Assembly (NCBI GenBank): GCA_010645155.1
Contig: CM021322.1
Span: 4,958,633 to 5,022,632, forward strand
DNA from: Tigriopus japonicus
Lineage: Eukaryota; Arthropoda; Copepoda; Harpacticoida; Harpacticidae
Direction: 5' to 3'
Length of the DNA stretch: 64,000 nt
The position numbers and the translations under genes are program-made. The notes under the pieces are model-generated. The model had not been told where the DNA came from. It worked only from the letters and a program-made list of their open reading frames with translations, and did not search any database. Position 1 is the stretch's first letter. Each line of letters opens with the position of its first letter. Positions 1 through 13,895 of the stretch are shown here, one piece after another.

Positions 1-15
1 TTTGCAAGATGTAAT

Positions 16-1767
16 TCATACCCGCGTTTTGGCCTTCTCCTCATTTTGAGCGGAATTCGTTGAAGGAACAACTTTGGCAGCATTATCTCGAGCCTCAAAA
101 GTCATCACACAGGCGGCAACAATGAGGAAACCTTCAAGATTAAACAAATCTTCCTCATTAGCTATCTGTCACAGCATTAAATTCAATTTCAAAAGAGTAT
201 TACCTCCAACTCCCATGACAACAGGTCCAGCAAAACTCAGGTTGTTTAACTTGAAACGGACTTGACTGGTGAGACCCGGCGAGAAAGCCAAAGGATCATT
301 TGATTTGAAGCCTTTAGTTGGTCCTTCACTAGTGGATGGAACAGTTGGGGCCATGTCTTTTGTAGCATTAGGAACACCACTTGTTGGAACCGAGGTCAGA
401 TTGGTCGTCGAAGGCCCAGGTGGAACAATAACACTTGGCACACTTGCTGACCTGTTGAAGGTCTTTTGGTGCAGATTTCTTTGGTCATCGAGGAAACCTG
501 TTAGTGGGCAATCACGAAAATGTAATTACAAGAAACGAATCAATGCGATATTGACCCACGCTATACCTACCAAGAATTGCCATTGTTATCCCGATGGCGA
601 TCAACAAGACCCCCAAAGTGATGGCGCGAAATGCATGCCAAAGGCAACCCGAGGTCACTCGACCTTGACTGCCAAAACTCGCACAACAATTCAGATTTCG
701 AGCTTTAGTTTGGAACAAATTTCGACGTTGCTGCATGGTGGGGCTCAGACCATCTATCACAACCTTGGGCACTTCGTGACCACCACTTTCTTGGGTGGTA
801 AATCGAACTATTGCTCCACCGCCCCCTCCGCCTTTATTGGTCCCAGTTCCATTGGTCCGGGACAAAGTGGAATCTTGAAGGTGAGATCGATCCCCTCTGA
901 ATAACCGATTTCGAGACTTTTCTCGAGCTGCAGCCAAGAAATGTCGAAACCGTTGTGCCAGGGACGAACTTGATCCCGTCCGACCTAAGCTCGAGGTGGT
1001 GGGGGAGAATGTGGACGAGCTCGTCCTTGGGCCTCCAGTTTTGGAAAAGACTCCTTGGACAGTATGCGTGGAAGAAGGAGAAAGCGTGGAAGAGTCGCCA
1101 CGGGATTGTTCGTCCTCTTCCTTCATGGCGTCTTCGTATTTGGTATCAGAATTGTTTTCGATCATGACACGAATGATAGGGTCCTGGAAAATCCCAAAGG
1201 AGGAAGTATTATTAGTACCTGGCGGTTTTTCTCTGTTCCAACTCGAGGAAAATTTATGTGAGGAAATGGATCCTTGTGGCATTTCTTTGTTCCGCCCACG
1301 ATATAAGTCAAGGGCAGTCATCCTCAAAACCACAGCTCGGGTAAAGAATAGAAATACCGCCATCCCATTATCACCACCATTGTACACTCACCATGAAGGC
1401 TCCTCCCCCATTGTACCTTCATGCTGTATGTATGTTGTTCCCAATGGCAGTGAAGGCCAGCCAAAATAGACGGTTTCTTCGCAATGAAACAAAGTCGATC
1501 TTTTGCTGGCCAACTTCTGGTAGGAATGACAAAATTTGTGCTTACCTGGCTGAGGATAATCCTTTCCTTGGGTTGTTCCTCTTTCTTAGGGATGGCGTAG
1601 GGGTCCAATTTTTTCCTCTCTCCGCCGAATATCACAGAATAATCATTTTGAGCGTAAGGAAACTCCCCTAAGGTGGGAGAATTGCCTTTTGATTTCCTCC
1701 TGGCTTGTTTCTTCTTGGCGGCAGCTAGTCCTTTATTCCGGCCGAGGAAGCGAGATTGGGCAATCAT
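16..1767 (-). CDS. TMEM200: TMEM200-like two-pass membrane protein, possibly 3' partial
   Basis: Four exons fit with agreeing phases: 1767-1546 (phase 0 exit), 1183-571 (phase 1), 497-204 (phase 1) and 131 to the left edge. Introns have GT-AG ends, and the acceptor at 1185-1184 follows a pyrimidine-rich tract. The start MIAQSRFLGRNKGLAAAKKK resembles vertebrate TMEM200 N-termini (MIA...GLAA.K). A Ser/Thr/Gly-rich stretch leads to a first membrane segment near residues 259-278 (LGVLLIAIGITMAILG) and a second near 366-388 (FAGPVVMGVGGFLIVAACVM). The second is followed by FEARDNAAK, which matches the family's HENRDKETK after TM2. The last exon either ends at TGA 18-16, giving a C-terminus ...KTRV, or splices at the donor after base 22 and continues outside the window. 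The family's long cytoplasmic tail favours the second. The function of TMEM200 proteins is not established. The family call rests on both TM blocks and their flanks. Confidence 0.72.
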
Positions 1768-1833
1768 TATGAATAGATGCTCTTCCGATGAGGCCAAATT
1801 GGAATAGTTCCTCCTATGGTTCTTGTACTCTTC
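1768..1833 (-). other. 5' UTR part of the first TMEM200-like coding exon
   Basis: A good acceptor (cgtcgtag) ends at 1834 on the minus strand. The frame is open from 1833 into the proposed ATG at 1767, so upstream exons may add untranslated or coding sequence. A hydrophobic frame at about 2054-1900 on the same strand could be an upstream exon, but I could not join it with agreeing phases. Confidence 0.3.
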
Positions 1834-4800
1834 CTACGACGATGCTCCATGTTCTGGGTTCGCTGTTGATGTAGTCGAGTATCGAAGAGGATGTGGCAAA
1901 GAAGAAGCAGAAGACACGTTGATGATTTCGCTTTTTGTAGGTTGGAAGTGATTCCATCAGGCTTGCTCATCACCACGAGATGTGGAACAAAGGCCAGGAT
2001 AATGGACACGAACAGGGTGCCTGCGCCATGAACAGGATCTTTTATCATAATCAAAAGAATTCAACCTCGGCCCAGGGGAAGGCAAGAGTTGGGAACTGGA
2101 AAATCTTCCGAGATCGTCTTGGAATCCTGGTTGAAATAAGGGCCAATATTAGAAATAGCGAAATGAGTTCCATCGAAAGGCAGTGGTAAAATATTTAAGA
2201 AACCGTCTTCGAAATGAATCTGGTCTACCAATGAATAAAAGTGCTTCTGGAGCACAGACTCTCTCTCTCTCTTTCTCTCTCAAGAGATCACGATTGAGCC
2301 AATAGGTTTTTTTGTTCTTTTCCAGATGTTCCATTCATACATGATCTGCTCTTTCCGAATATATAACCCACTTACCTATCTATTCATTGGCAGTTTTTCC
2401 TCAAACCCATATTCCTCAGACGTTGGATGAAAAGGATAACGATGATCTGCGTGAAGGCAGCATGATCTATAAATGTATCACTGTTGTTGGCTCAACCAAC
2501 TTTCCCCCCACTGATAATGTTCCATCAACACCAGAACAACCCTAAACAAGATTAGATGTCAGTCATTGCTTCGGGCAATGTTTCACCAACGCGTTGAAGT
2601 TAAGTTTCCGAGAGCACAACTCCAAACATTTTGGAGCCGTTCCTTAGTTTTGCTTGGATTTGAGTGTTTTCTGACCCGAGTAAGTGCATGGAACTTGGAA
2701 ATGAGGAGGGGGGTCTCACGAGCGAGCGGGTCAGAAGCACCCAACAAGAAACACACATACACAAGCACTAAAGAAGGACAGTCAAGAGAAGAACCAAATC
2801 CGCTGTCCTCGTCTGTCACGCTTCTTTGAATAGAGGAAGGTAGTGGTTGGTGTTGGTAATAGTGGTGGTCCAACTCTTGGTAGCGAAGAGGAAGAATAAG
2901 ATGTGGTTGTTGGTAGTCAGAGAGTATTACGAGTCGTTGTTGTAGTGTCGGTACTTTTGGTGGTGATGATGGCCAATGTGTGAGTGTGTGTGAGTAAATA
3001 CAAACTTGGGGAAGAAGGAGAGAGAGAGAGAGAAAGAGGCTGCCGTCGTGTCAGAGCAATATTTATCGGCCCTTCAGAGGGAAAACAAGACACTTCTGAG
3101 CGGGAAAGCGGATTGCGCAAACGGCAATAACGCCAGACTTGCTTTCTAGTGCACACAGTAGCTTCTTTGGCCATCAGCAGCGTCTTTCCCGTTTTGGGCT
3201 TCTCCAAGGATGATGAAGACGAAGAAGTAGCCCTCCTCCTCGTCCTTCTTCAGTACCATTCTCCCTTTTACTCTCTTTCATTCTCTCTCGCTCGTACGCT
3301 ACAATTTCGGTCCGTTGTTCCATCTTCCTCTCCTTCCCTGTTCCACTCACCCCTGTGCTCTACTCTTCTCTCTCTCAAGAGAAGAGTGGATGGAAACAGA
3401 CACACAGAGTGGGAACACGCAAAGCTCTGGACGATGTGGCACCAGAAGCATCCTCTATTCCCTCTCCTCTAAAACCCCCTTAAAGAGGCATGGAATAAAG
3501 AAGAAGTAGTACCTAGAAGGCCTTGCGCCCCTCACTTTTTCCCAACCGACTGGCTCCATTCCATCGCTTGCTTCTTCTTGTTGTTCCATCTCTCGCCTCT
3601 CTTATTCTGTCTCTCGGTTCCACCCAAGTCAGTTGTCCGTACGTCCGTACGCTCTTTGGACTGCTCAAGGTTTGTGGGGCACTCGCCAACTTGACGCAGT
3701 ATTCAAACGTGGATCAAGCGGGAAAAGGAGAGGGGGAAATTGACGACGAGACTTGGTGAGGGTTCTGGAAAAGCGAAGGGAAGCGCTGTACGGTAATATA
3801 CATACGTACGTAAGGAAGGAAGCATGTGGGGAGGGATGCCCAGAGCTCGTCCTTGTCCTCGGCCCATACATAGGACTTACGATACCCTCTGAACCACTAT
3901 CACCTCAAGTACTACTATAGGGAATATGTGGACTATGTATGGTCCCTTACTCGAGTCAAGGCCCAAAATGCACGAGAAGACGATGGAAAAAAGAAGAAAA
4001 TTTCCTCTGGAAAGTGACGGGGACGTGAGTCTTGAAAGGGATTTGCTTTGAAAGCACACCATTTGTTCCATGGAGAAGGGAGGCAAGAACAAGAGTAATC
4101 GACTTCGCCTATGATCAAGGCATATTCCTCCAACCCAACGAATATCTGAGAAGCCATTATAACACTGCGGCATCTGGCCCTACAACTATGCCGTCATAGA
4201 ATCGTGCCACAAAATGACAAAGTCAAAATTGTCACTCGGGAAATTCTAAGCTTGGGTTTCCATTATCTCATTTTTTACTCAACCAAAAGGTTTGAGTTTA
4301 CAGATGAGGACAACCCTTGAATGCAAGATTGATTCCTTTAAGAAACTCGAGCAGCAAGTAGTAATTTCTTTGTCTACGTTGGTGGTTTTCCAAGATTGTT
4401 TTCGTTCGTCTTAATGTACTTCTAGTACTTCGTAGTCCGACTAGGGTGGAAATGGGAAAACTTTTTAGTGGAACCGTTGGAAGTAAAAAGTCCAGATTGG
4501 TCTGATGTTGGCCCGAGATGCTCCAACTGCATCCAAGTGCATGAACACACGCCAAGTACCACCTACTAGCAAGAAATATGTCAGGCCCTTTCTTTAAACG
4601 TAGGCACAAGGCCTGACATAAAGGCGTTAACATTTTGATTTAATACTCGTTGTTGGTAAAGTGACCTCCAAGTTCTTGCAATCTTTCCTTCCAAGTGAAT
4701 AGTGAACATTAGGCGATCATGGACTTCTTTTTTAGCTGACTCAGTACCAGCATCCCATCTAGCGTTATCCGAAAGGCATTTACGTATTTGGATCTGTAGG

Positions 4801-7800
4801 GCAATTGAGGTCTGTCTATGATTCATATCATGCACGTTTTTTCCTGGTCATTGCTTGTCGTGATAACGAGCAATAATGTAGACATATTAATGCGGCCAAA
4901 CTAAGCTAGTCAAAACCATTATGGTCTTGCGAACTCTTGCCAGACAATAATCAAGTGTCCTCGTAATAAAGAATTTGACTCCCATAACTTGGTCTGGCGT
5001 GGGAAAATCTGTCAAGTTTGTTTTCTATTTCTGTCTCATTTTGTCACCTCCAAGTCACGTTAGCCATGATTAGGGATGTTTCAAAGCTACACCTAACAAC
5101 AGAAAGACGGTACCCAATACCCGCCTAATAGTAGTCGTAAAACAAAATTCAAAGACCCACAAGTCCCCCAAACGTTTTGCGTTGGTCATTTCATTTTTTC
5201 CAGATTTTTGTTAATTTATTGGTGTCAAAATTACGGTAGTTTCGTGAAAACAAATGTATTGGAAAAAATATTTTCCGTTGCAAAGGCCCGACCAAAACTC
5301 TCACGCTCTTCTTTCATCGTCTCTTGAGAAAAGACCATTCAAAGAACTTTAGAACAAGATTTAAGCAGAAATGCACATCCCTATTACTATTGAATCGAGG
5401 GCAAAAGATGGACGTGCGTAAAACCAATCGAGTCATTCACAAACGAGTTCGTGACTGCCCATGTCTGAATTGACAAATTCGTGATTTACAGTTCATTGCC
5501 ACAACGTCAATTAACTCTTTGCACAGGAAACATAACTAATTGGTAAGAGAACGTCTCCTATTCATTTTAGACTTCTTCGACCTCTATTGGCCAAAAATCC
5601 TAATTGGTCACTAATGGATTCATCAAATCACATATGGAGAAACCAATTCTCTGGTCAAGGTCAAAATGATAAATGATAACACTAACCCACACGTGGGCCT
5701 TGAAGAACAAAATAAACCACCTTCCCTTTTTTTTGACCAAAACCAGTTCAATTAGAGCTTGATCTACTCCCGAGGCTTTTATGATGATGATGACTAAGAG
5801 TAAATTGTTAAAAACCACCATCGACGGCGACGCGCTCAAACCCTCAATAATATTCAAGTTCGATTCCTAATGGTGGAGGCTAACAGTCAGGAATTGAAAT
5901 TTGCCACCGCAAAAGAAACTTGCAATCTGACGTCGTTTAAGAGGAAGAAGGAGGAGACGCCGCCAAGAGATCTGTTCGTTTATGAGATGGAATGTGTTTT
6001 GTGCTTAGTTGCTGCTTGCACCAAGAACATTGACCGTGATCGCCACCCAACCACCACTACACTTCATACGTCCAGGTGGAGGTGTCCTTGAAAATTGATT
6101 TTTACCTTGCTCGTTCATGTGGAAAGAGTTGCAATGGTTTCGTGGTGGGCATTGGTTTTCTGAGCATGAACCATTCCCTGCTTTTTTATTACCAACACAA
6201 CTTCTTTCCAGAAAAACAAACCATGTTTTATGGCGCAAAATTGATGTCTACATATCCTAAGGTCCGCCAGTACTGGTCAATACCATTCGGATTTGCAAGA
6301 GTTGGTTTGAGTATTATAAACATTTTTATAAAATATTGGATATGATATGTGTCCTTATCACCAAGCTTCAAGTGGATATTCGGCTCAAGGGGGCAACTTT
6401 TGTATTAATCATCATATTCATTATACAAAATCATCCTAATCTAATTGGTCGGCATTTAGGAAAATGATACTCCGAATTTTGGATTTTTCCACTTCGTCTA
6501 TTTTCATTTTATTGAGAATAGAAATGCTTCCGCTTCCGATTTTGATGCATCGTTTAACATTAGAGGGCCATGTTTCAGGTAATTGATTTTTTATTGCTAA
6601 AGGCCACAATATCCATAAGTATTTACAACAGTTATTCCACGAGATTGAATGCTCCAATTGAAAAACAAATCTATGATATGCAAACCAACATATGCAACCA
6701 AATAAGCATTATTAAACTATAATTCAAGAGCGGTTTCATTCAGTCCTTTTTTGCATTTTGTATCTTCAGATGAATCATATTTGAAAATCTTTGATTTTTT
6801 CAGTAAAAAAAAGCAAGTCGAATAGATAAAGTAGCATAGAATCGATTTTAACTCACAAATTTGTGCTCTACACAATTTTTATCACCTTTGAATCTGCGCT
6901 CTAGTAACGATGGCTTGAAATTGAAATATTAGATATATGATTTAACCCACAAAATTGACATAATCTGGCCAAATGACACGAAATGAATTCATGAGACGGT
7001 CCATTAACTTCGAGGACTGCTCTTCTAAATCTTTTGTACCATAGTGCAGACTGTGTATTATTCTCGGGACCAAAAATAGAAGTGCTGCATTGGACCCAAG
7101 AAGTACTGCATGGAATCAAGGTTCTTTTTCAAGAGTCAGTCCATTTTCCACTCCAGATTAGCTCATTGTGTCGACTGTTGGGTTGATAATCGACAAGTTA
7201 AAGAAGTCTTAGCATTTCCAGCCTTTTTGGACCGAAAAAAAAACCATTTCGTTCTTTGCACGTGTTCATTGTCTGCAAGAACTTTTTATGAGCAAGCAAG
7301 GTGTTTGAAAAAAATTCAAATGCTGGTCATTAACGGTGAACAAGATAATTTGACATACCACTTAGACCACAATTTTATCAACAGGAAATGGTACACTGTT
7401 TTCATTTGGAAAATCATCAACTATTCAATATGTAAACACATACTAAATATGCATTTCCCAAGGCCATTCACTCTAAAGAATACTACGCAACCATTTCGGT
7501 TTCTCATTCCCTTTCTATGCAAATACGTTCTTAATCAAATTACTTATGAACCACCACCTCAGCAGAATCGATATAGCTGAATCCGTCTTGCCGTCAATTC
7601 CTTAATTTTAGTACTTCATGTCCTCCCCCAAGAACCCTTCAAATAATCCAGCCAATCATGCAAAGCACGCGCGATCCGATCTGTCCATTGAAGTTGTGCC
7701 GATTTCTGTCAGTGAGTGTTTTCTTTGACGCATTTTCTCGCTGGTTCGATGAACCAATGGACGAGAGACGGCTTTGACGCAAGTTTGATTTGGTTCCCGT

Positions 7801-8139
7801 GTGTGTTTGCCGGCTGATGTGTGAGCGGTAAATAACAACCATCGGACGAGAAACACACCTCAACTTGAGAGCTGAGTGGAAGTTGGCATTGCTCAGTTGA
7901 AGTGGTCAGTTGAACTTGAAACCACGATGTGTCTTTGACAGAACCGAAACGAAACAAGATCGAACAAATGCAACGGGAGAAATGTCAGAGCATCAATCTG
8001 TGACACAAAACTTCTGACGAACGAATCACAGTTCAGGGTGAAACAAAAATAAACCATCGAGAAAAAGAGATCCATCCAGCCGAGTGAGCGAGTTATCTGT
8101 ACCAATTGTCTTTGGCCGAACAAAAGCAAGGAGGATACC
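1834..8139. other. Intergenic or 5'-flanking DNA, no supported gene
   Basis: About 6.3 kb. The part at 2250-3650 is rich in CT/GA runs and short microsatellites, as often seen near promoters. The rest is AT-rich with short, unsupported frames. I see no conserved motif in any frame. A perfect 11-base inverted repeat lies at 4577-4587 and 4610-4620. Confidence 0.5.
4577..4620. repeat. Perfect 11-base inverted repeat (hairpin)
   Basis: Arms TATGTCAGGCC and GGCCTGACATA are separated by 22 bases. The stem is perfect, but the structure is too short for a typical microRNA precursor. No function can be assigned. Confidence 0.5.
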
Positions 8140-11100
8140 ATGAAATCGGTGAGTGAACTTTGAACCCGTCGAAACAGTTTTTTTTTTATGCCGGAGTGAT
8201 GAAGGAGCTATAACAATCGAGTCTTGGAAGGGTTTATCTTGTGTTTGGATCAAGTCTCCTTATTGATTGTCGAGGTCGTTTAATATGGGAAAAAATCATT
8301 TATGATCGTGTACACGTGAAACTACTTCTTGTTGATTTGACCTCGAAATAACGCTAGAAGTCTTGAGAGAAAAAAAGAGCCATAATTGACTCTGAGGGCC
8401 AATCCACCTGAAATGCACTCACTCACTCACTCGCTCACATGAAGTACGTTTCCCCTTGAAAATCCTCTTCAAAATTCTTTCTTCGCGTTGAAGTGTTTAC
8501 TCAGATGAAGCATGCTCCGAATGTACGTACGAAATGATGTGTGCAGTGATTTCATCATCACCATCTTCATTCCACGAGAGCGAGAGACATACAGGCCTCT
8601 CTTTACCCATTCATTCGCATATCGCTCGTAGAGAAAGATGTTAACTCACGAGATGAGGCATGCATGCATACATGGATGCTTACTTGCTAAGTAGATGTTG
8701 ATTATTCTCGATGATTGAATTGCCTTGTCATTCATGAGTCAAGATGACGCGCAGAACTTTTGGCCTCAACGAGATTACCATTGTCCAACAAAGATGTATC
8801 CTTGCCTTTGGCACGTTATCGCATCTTAGAAGCCCCCACAGATGGCATGAGACCAAGTGAATAATTCCGTTTGACCAATAATCGTCGTCATCGTCATCAT
8901 CGTCGGTGGCAGAATGGACTCGGGAATCCGCCCTTGACTTTAGGGCAATTCGCGGTGGAAGCCCTTGAGGTTTCGAATGCACGTTGCCAATGGATGGATG
9001 GATTTGCCGGTAAACTCGGTGGAAAACTTGAAATGGTGGCTCGCGCCCAAAAACACCGTCAATGACCTCGCAAAAATGAAATCTTTGGGGTTGAGTGGGA
9101 CAGTACAGTATGTGCAGACTATGCATAATCGCTGAGATTGAATTAGAAAACCTAACTTTTATGGCATGTGTGACGAACCAACATCTACGTTGATTGACGT
9201 CTGGCAAAATTCTTTGCGACTTTTCTCCTTCGTCTTCATTTTTTAGAAGGGAAAAGAACATATTTATGTTGTCTTGCTATAAATAGCCTTCAGAAGGCAA
9301 GTTGGAAGCAAAAAGAAAAACGTAATTCATTCCAAGGGAACGACACCTTCATTGTGGTCGACCAAACCTTAATTGATTGTCTAGAAGGATACGTTTCATT
9401 TGCGTTGGAAACATATGGTCCTCTCCAAATCAGACAAGCATTGTTTGAACTAACATGACATCTTCTTATGTAGATGTCTCTCCGTGTTCTCTAGGTATGA
9501 TCGAGCTTTCTTTCTCTTTATAGTTCGGTCTATGGGTGTTCTCATGCCTGATCAGTGTTGGTCTTGTTGTGGTGGCATTTCCCCATGCCCAACGAGGCGA
9601 GTGGTACCAAACCTACTCGCAAGATCACCAACCTCATTTCTCACCGGTCAATCCAGGATTTCCTCTCCTCAACACAAAGAGCAAGAACCGCGAATGGCAT
9701 ACCAATTATGCATCCAGTGGCAACTCCGTGATCACCAAGAGACAAAGTGCAGTGAGCTTAAACCCATTGGAAATGGTCTCGAATAAACTCCGAGAATTGG
9801 GCCAACAAGTCGTGAAGGGATTCTCGAAGCTCACCAGATTCGACACGCGTGACCGAGACTCATTTTCTCGGGATTTTCTCCAGCCCAGCATAGATAGCGA
9901 TTCGGATGACTATTTGTTCGTGCCAGGAGCCTCTGTAAGATCATTAAGAGTCAACCAATACCATTAATCACTGTGGGGCCACTGGATACAACTGCTACTA
10001 CATGCACCAACCACCCACAATAACAAACATGCACATACTACCGTATTCCCTCTCTCTCTTTCTTTCTTTCACACACACATACTACGTATATACAGTCCTC
10101 CACACATCTTGTAGAATGTTCGCATAATTCTTCCTCCTTTCCTGCTGTTTACTGGTTCCACTGTCCTCAGTGGGTTTCTAAGGTTCCATGGTTCCATGGC
10201 TTTGGGGGAGTTGATGCAAAATTTGAGTTGCGTGTACATTACATGCAATACATGGCACATCTCCTTCGTGCATTCATCGCTTCTCGACGTCGAAGTTCGT
10301 TCGTCCTTCTCGACACATTTACACACACACACAAACTTGGAAAAGGGAACCATAAAACGATCTTAAGATTGCACACATATCACATACGCACAGTCGCACA
10401 CCAAATCGCATGAAAAGGATACCGCAACAAGATGTCATGAACACTGTGTACAAAAAATAAAAAAAGAAAGGTTTACAGTTTCTTTCGCACGATTTCTTCT
10501 CAATCGGGTCTATACCATGAATCACATTCACACAAAAATGAACAAAACCCAGAGCATGCATGACCCTTCAGAACACACAGCCATGTTAGAGTCTTCCATT
10601 TCAGGCCCATTCCCTTCGTGGACAACCCGTATCTCAAACATATTCATCCTCGGGAAGCGGTGCCCATGGAAGCTATTTCAGTAATGGGGACGTAGCTAGG
10701 TCCCCTCCCCATAATGAAATCCCTGCCTCCACGTATCATTACTACACACCAAGTAGCTCAGACTCGGGTTCGTTCTCATTACCCTCCGACGAGCGAGTCC
10801 AACTGACATCCGCTTCGACCTCGGATCATTATTCGAGTTCCTCGGAGGCGTATTATGTGGATCATCCCACGCGTCACGTGATCTCTCAACAGCCTCAGAG
10901 TGGCAAGCCTTCGTTCTTTGAGTATGTGGCTAATGACCTCAAGAAAGCGGGAGACTGGATGATGAGCATGCTTGGCATGGGAAACCATCCGGAGGAAGCC
11001 CATGATGGCCATAAAGACCGCTTGATTATTGATCAAAACACAGTCGGACAACATCCTTACCTCACGGATTTCCCTGAATCCCCATTCGCGGATTTGCTGT

Positions 11101-13449
11101 ACCAGGAGTACTTGGCCTCGACCTCAGATTCAACCCCACCACCTCCTTTTTATCCGAATGCAGAATTCCCAGAGCCCCAAGGGCCACAAGACTCGTATGT
11201 CGACCATCATATCGAGGAACCAACCGCTTCAGTGGCCCAGGTTCCACCCGTTCCCATTAAGCTCCTGATTTCCGCACAAATCGCCAAGGAACATGGGGCT
11301 GAAGTGAAGACATTACCCATCGAAGTTGTAGCAGGCTCAGACACGACTCGATTAGTATTGGAATTACCCGCTTCACAGACAAAAGACCTTGATTCCTCAA
11401 CATTAACAAAGGCAACTGAAGGAGAAGGCGGAGAAAACATTGGAGGGGCAGCCTTGACGATAAATGGAAACGACTACAAGACGTCGATTGAGGAGAAGAC
11501 GGATGAGCTACAAAGCAAGGTGAGATGAAGATGTTAGAAGGAGGAGGAGAGGGAGAGAGAGAGAGGAAAGAAATGTGCAAAGGCAGCATCACACCCCATG
11601 ACCATCTGTCAACTCGCCCATTTTTCTTGTAATGGGATCTTGAAATCAAGAGTCTGTTGGAATCAAACAAGATTTGATCTTGAGCGCCAACAATCAAGGT
11701 CCTTGTGAAAATGGGCTCAAGGGGAGGAGGGTTGAGAATGAAAGACGTCACACTACACATCATCTTGGCATTAAGAAATCAAAATTACCCCCAAATGTAC
11801 CAAGTAGAGCAAGTCATCTTTCAGTCAGGTACCCATTCTTATTTAGTGAAACCTTGTCGAATCTTGCAATTTCTTCATTCGGCTTGGAAACGTAATGTCC
11901 CGTAGAATATCTTTTTGCCGAATCCAACTTAAACTTTTTCATCAGCAGTTAATTCCAATACTCAAAATTAAGTTGTTGGTGGCATGAATTTAATTGGTTG
12001 TTGCATTACTAAAAAGAGGCAATAGCTCAGCGAAGTCAAACAGTTCTTATTTTCACACAATGGTTTGAATCATTTTGTGAAGGGCACACTTCTCCTCAGC
12101 AATGTTTTTATTATAAAGACGTATTGTAAATGGGATTTATCCGTGATGAAAATCAAATTGTTGTAACTTTTTTTTTTTAGGTGGACAACGACTATGACGA
12201 TATCATCTTAGTATCAACCGAGGAGCACAATAACGATATCGACGACGAGAACTTCACAATTCAGAGGGACAACAAAACCTTCATGAGAGTTTACGACAAA
12301 ACATTGGGGCGCTCGATCCTCCGCGAAATGACCAATATTTACCGTCCAGTTGCCAGGCCTTCCTTGACCAAAGACTATTCCTATCAGGCATCCGAACAAG
12401 TCACCCAAGATGAGGAAGCCCAAACCTCAGGGCCCAAATCCAATTACCCAACTTTTGCGTCTGTGATTGACGAGAATCAAAATAACGTGGCTTTGACGTC
12501 ACACGATGGGGACACAGTAGATCTGGGCCAAATTGCCACTTCTCAAGTCATTATCGAGGGCGAAAAGAGCGATGACAAAGCTCTTTACTTTGTCCAAGAA
12601 CCAGAAGAAATCGGTGCTATCGACTATGAGTTCTTATTCCCAGAGGAGGTGAGGGAAATCGAGGACGATTACGACCACTACGAAGTCATCAATACCGAAT
12701 CAAGTACAGAGCATATAGAGTTCCAACCTGAGGTCACCACCACCCTCAACCCCATTATCAAACAGGAAATGCCAACTTCTGATGGCGCTGTCATTGTCTA
12801 TCCAACCTCTGAAAACGACGACGAAACGTATGCCAATCCAACCCCAGGAGCCACAACCACCTTGGAATCCACGTCCACAGTGATTACGAGCTCGGTTTCC
12901 AGTACAGCGCAAATTGGATTGAGCAAAGGTGCGACTAAGCTAAGCGAATGGACTCGGAAACTTGAGGCTGCCCTTTCGTCTTCTTCGTCCAAAGATGATC
13001 ATCCCGCCTCAATTCCACAAGTTGAGACCGCGAATTTGGAGCCAAAAGCCGATTTCACATTGTCAGCAGAGCCGAGTTCATCCATCAATCAGACAACCAC
13101 GACAGACGAGGGATTAGTCTCCGTTTCATCCTCGTCGGTTTTGGCGCCAAAAACTCCGACCGAGACATTGTCTTCAACGGAATTGGCGGCGCTAGGTGAG
13201 GATCATTTGTTGGATCAATCTGGCGAGAAAAAACGTGCCAAAGAAGGTGCTGTCAAGAAGGAGAATACGCTCAATGGACTGTTTATCGAGGATGATTGGG
13301 ATAACTCAAGCATTTGGCAGGGCGAGAAGTCTCAAGAGGCTGACCAACTCCGTGAGTTGCTCGTTACCCGCAAGAAGTTACTTCACAAGCTCAAAGAAAA
13401 ACGCAAGGACAAGAAGAAGATCTTGCTAGCTAAGCTCAAGAAGGATTGA
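8140..13449 (+). CDS. Secreted low-complexity protein, 867 residues, unrecognised
   Basis: Exons 8140-8148, 9524-9934, 10605-11519 and 12181-13449 all join in phase 0 with GT-AG introns (acceptors tag, ttccatttcag, tttttttttag). The first exon encodes only MKS. Joining it to exon 2 produces a clear signal peptide, MKSFGLWVFSCLISVGLVVV, followed by AFPHAQ, so entry into the secretory pathway is likely. No known domain is visible. The mature protein is rich in Ser, Thr, Asp and Glu, with acidic stretches in exon 4 (DDYDHYE, ENDDETY), Thr/Ser-rich tracts, and a very basic end of Lys-Lys and Lys-Leu repeats (KKLLHKLKEKRKDKKK). It could be a matrix, cuticle-associated or otherwise intrinsically disordered extracellular protein, but that is a guess. 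The gene structure is well supported; function is unknown. Confidence 0.75.
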
Positions 13450-13895
13450 GAGAGGAAATTTGTGCTCCTAATTCAACGAACTGCCTCGTCTTTGAGTCTT
13501 TCCGGTGGAAACTGACCAGCATTTTAATGCTTTCACACTGAAACGACCATCGCACTTCCCTCACAACTTCCAGAATAACTACAATATCAAAATGATGCCA
13601 CGACTCAGTTCAGGTTTTGGGCTGTCGTTGCTCTTGGCTTTTTTATATCTCAGTTAAACAAACAAATATAGTATTGTTAGTTTTAGAAGCACTATTTGTT
13701 CCACGGTTACCTCGACAATACATGGGTAAAATGGCCAAGCAGGACAAAGTATGACGGTTAGATTGAATGAGAAACGATGTCAAAAGAAGAAGGTGCAAAG
13801 AAAGAGAAAGAAGTATTATCTTACGTACAAGACACGACACATTCGGGTTCTGAAAAATTTCCTTTGAGGATGGTGATGTCTTTGAGTGACTTTAT
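13450..13895. other. Convergent 3' flanks of the secreted-protein gene and TPX2
   Basis: This holds the downstream region of the 867-residue gene on the plus strand and of TPX2 on the minus strand. I see no canonical AATAAA in the obvious positions and no gene. Confidence 0.4.

Noticed and set aside
1900..2255. Hydrophobic minus-strand frames (for example around GTLFVSIILAFVPHLVV) as upstream exons or a separate membrane gene
   Set aside because: I could not join them to the TMEM200-like exons with consistent phases, and no family resemblance was found.
7110..7580. 156-codon plus-strand open frame
   Set aside because: AT-rich with no motif, splice partner or start context, and stops are rare there by composition. 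It is treated as chance.
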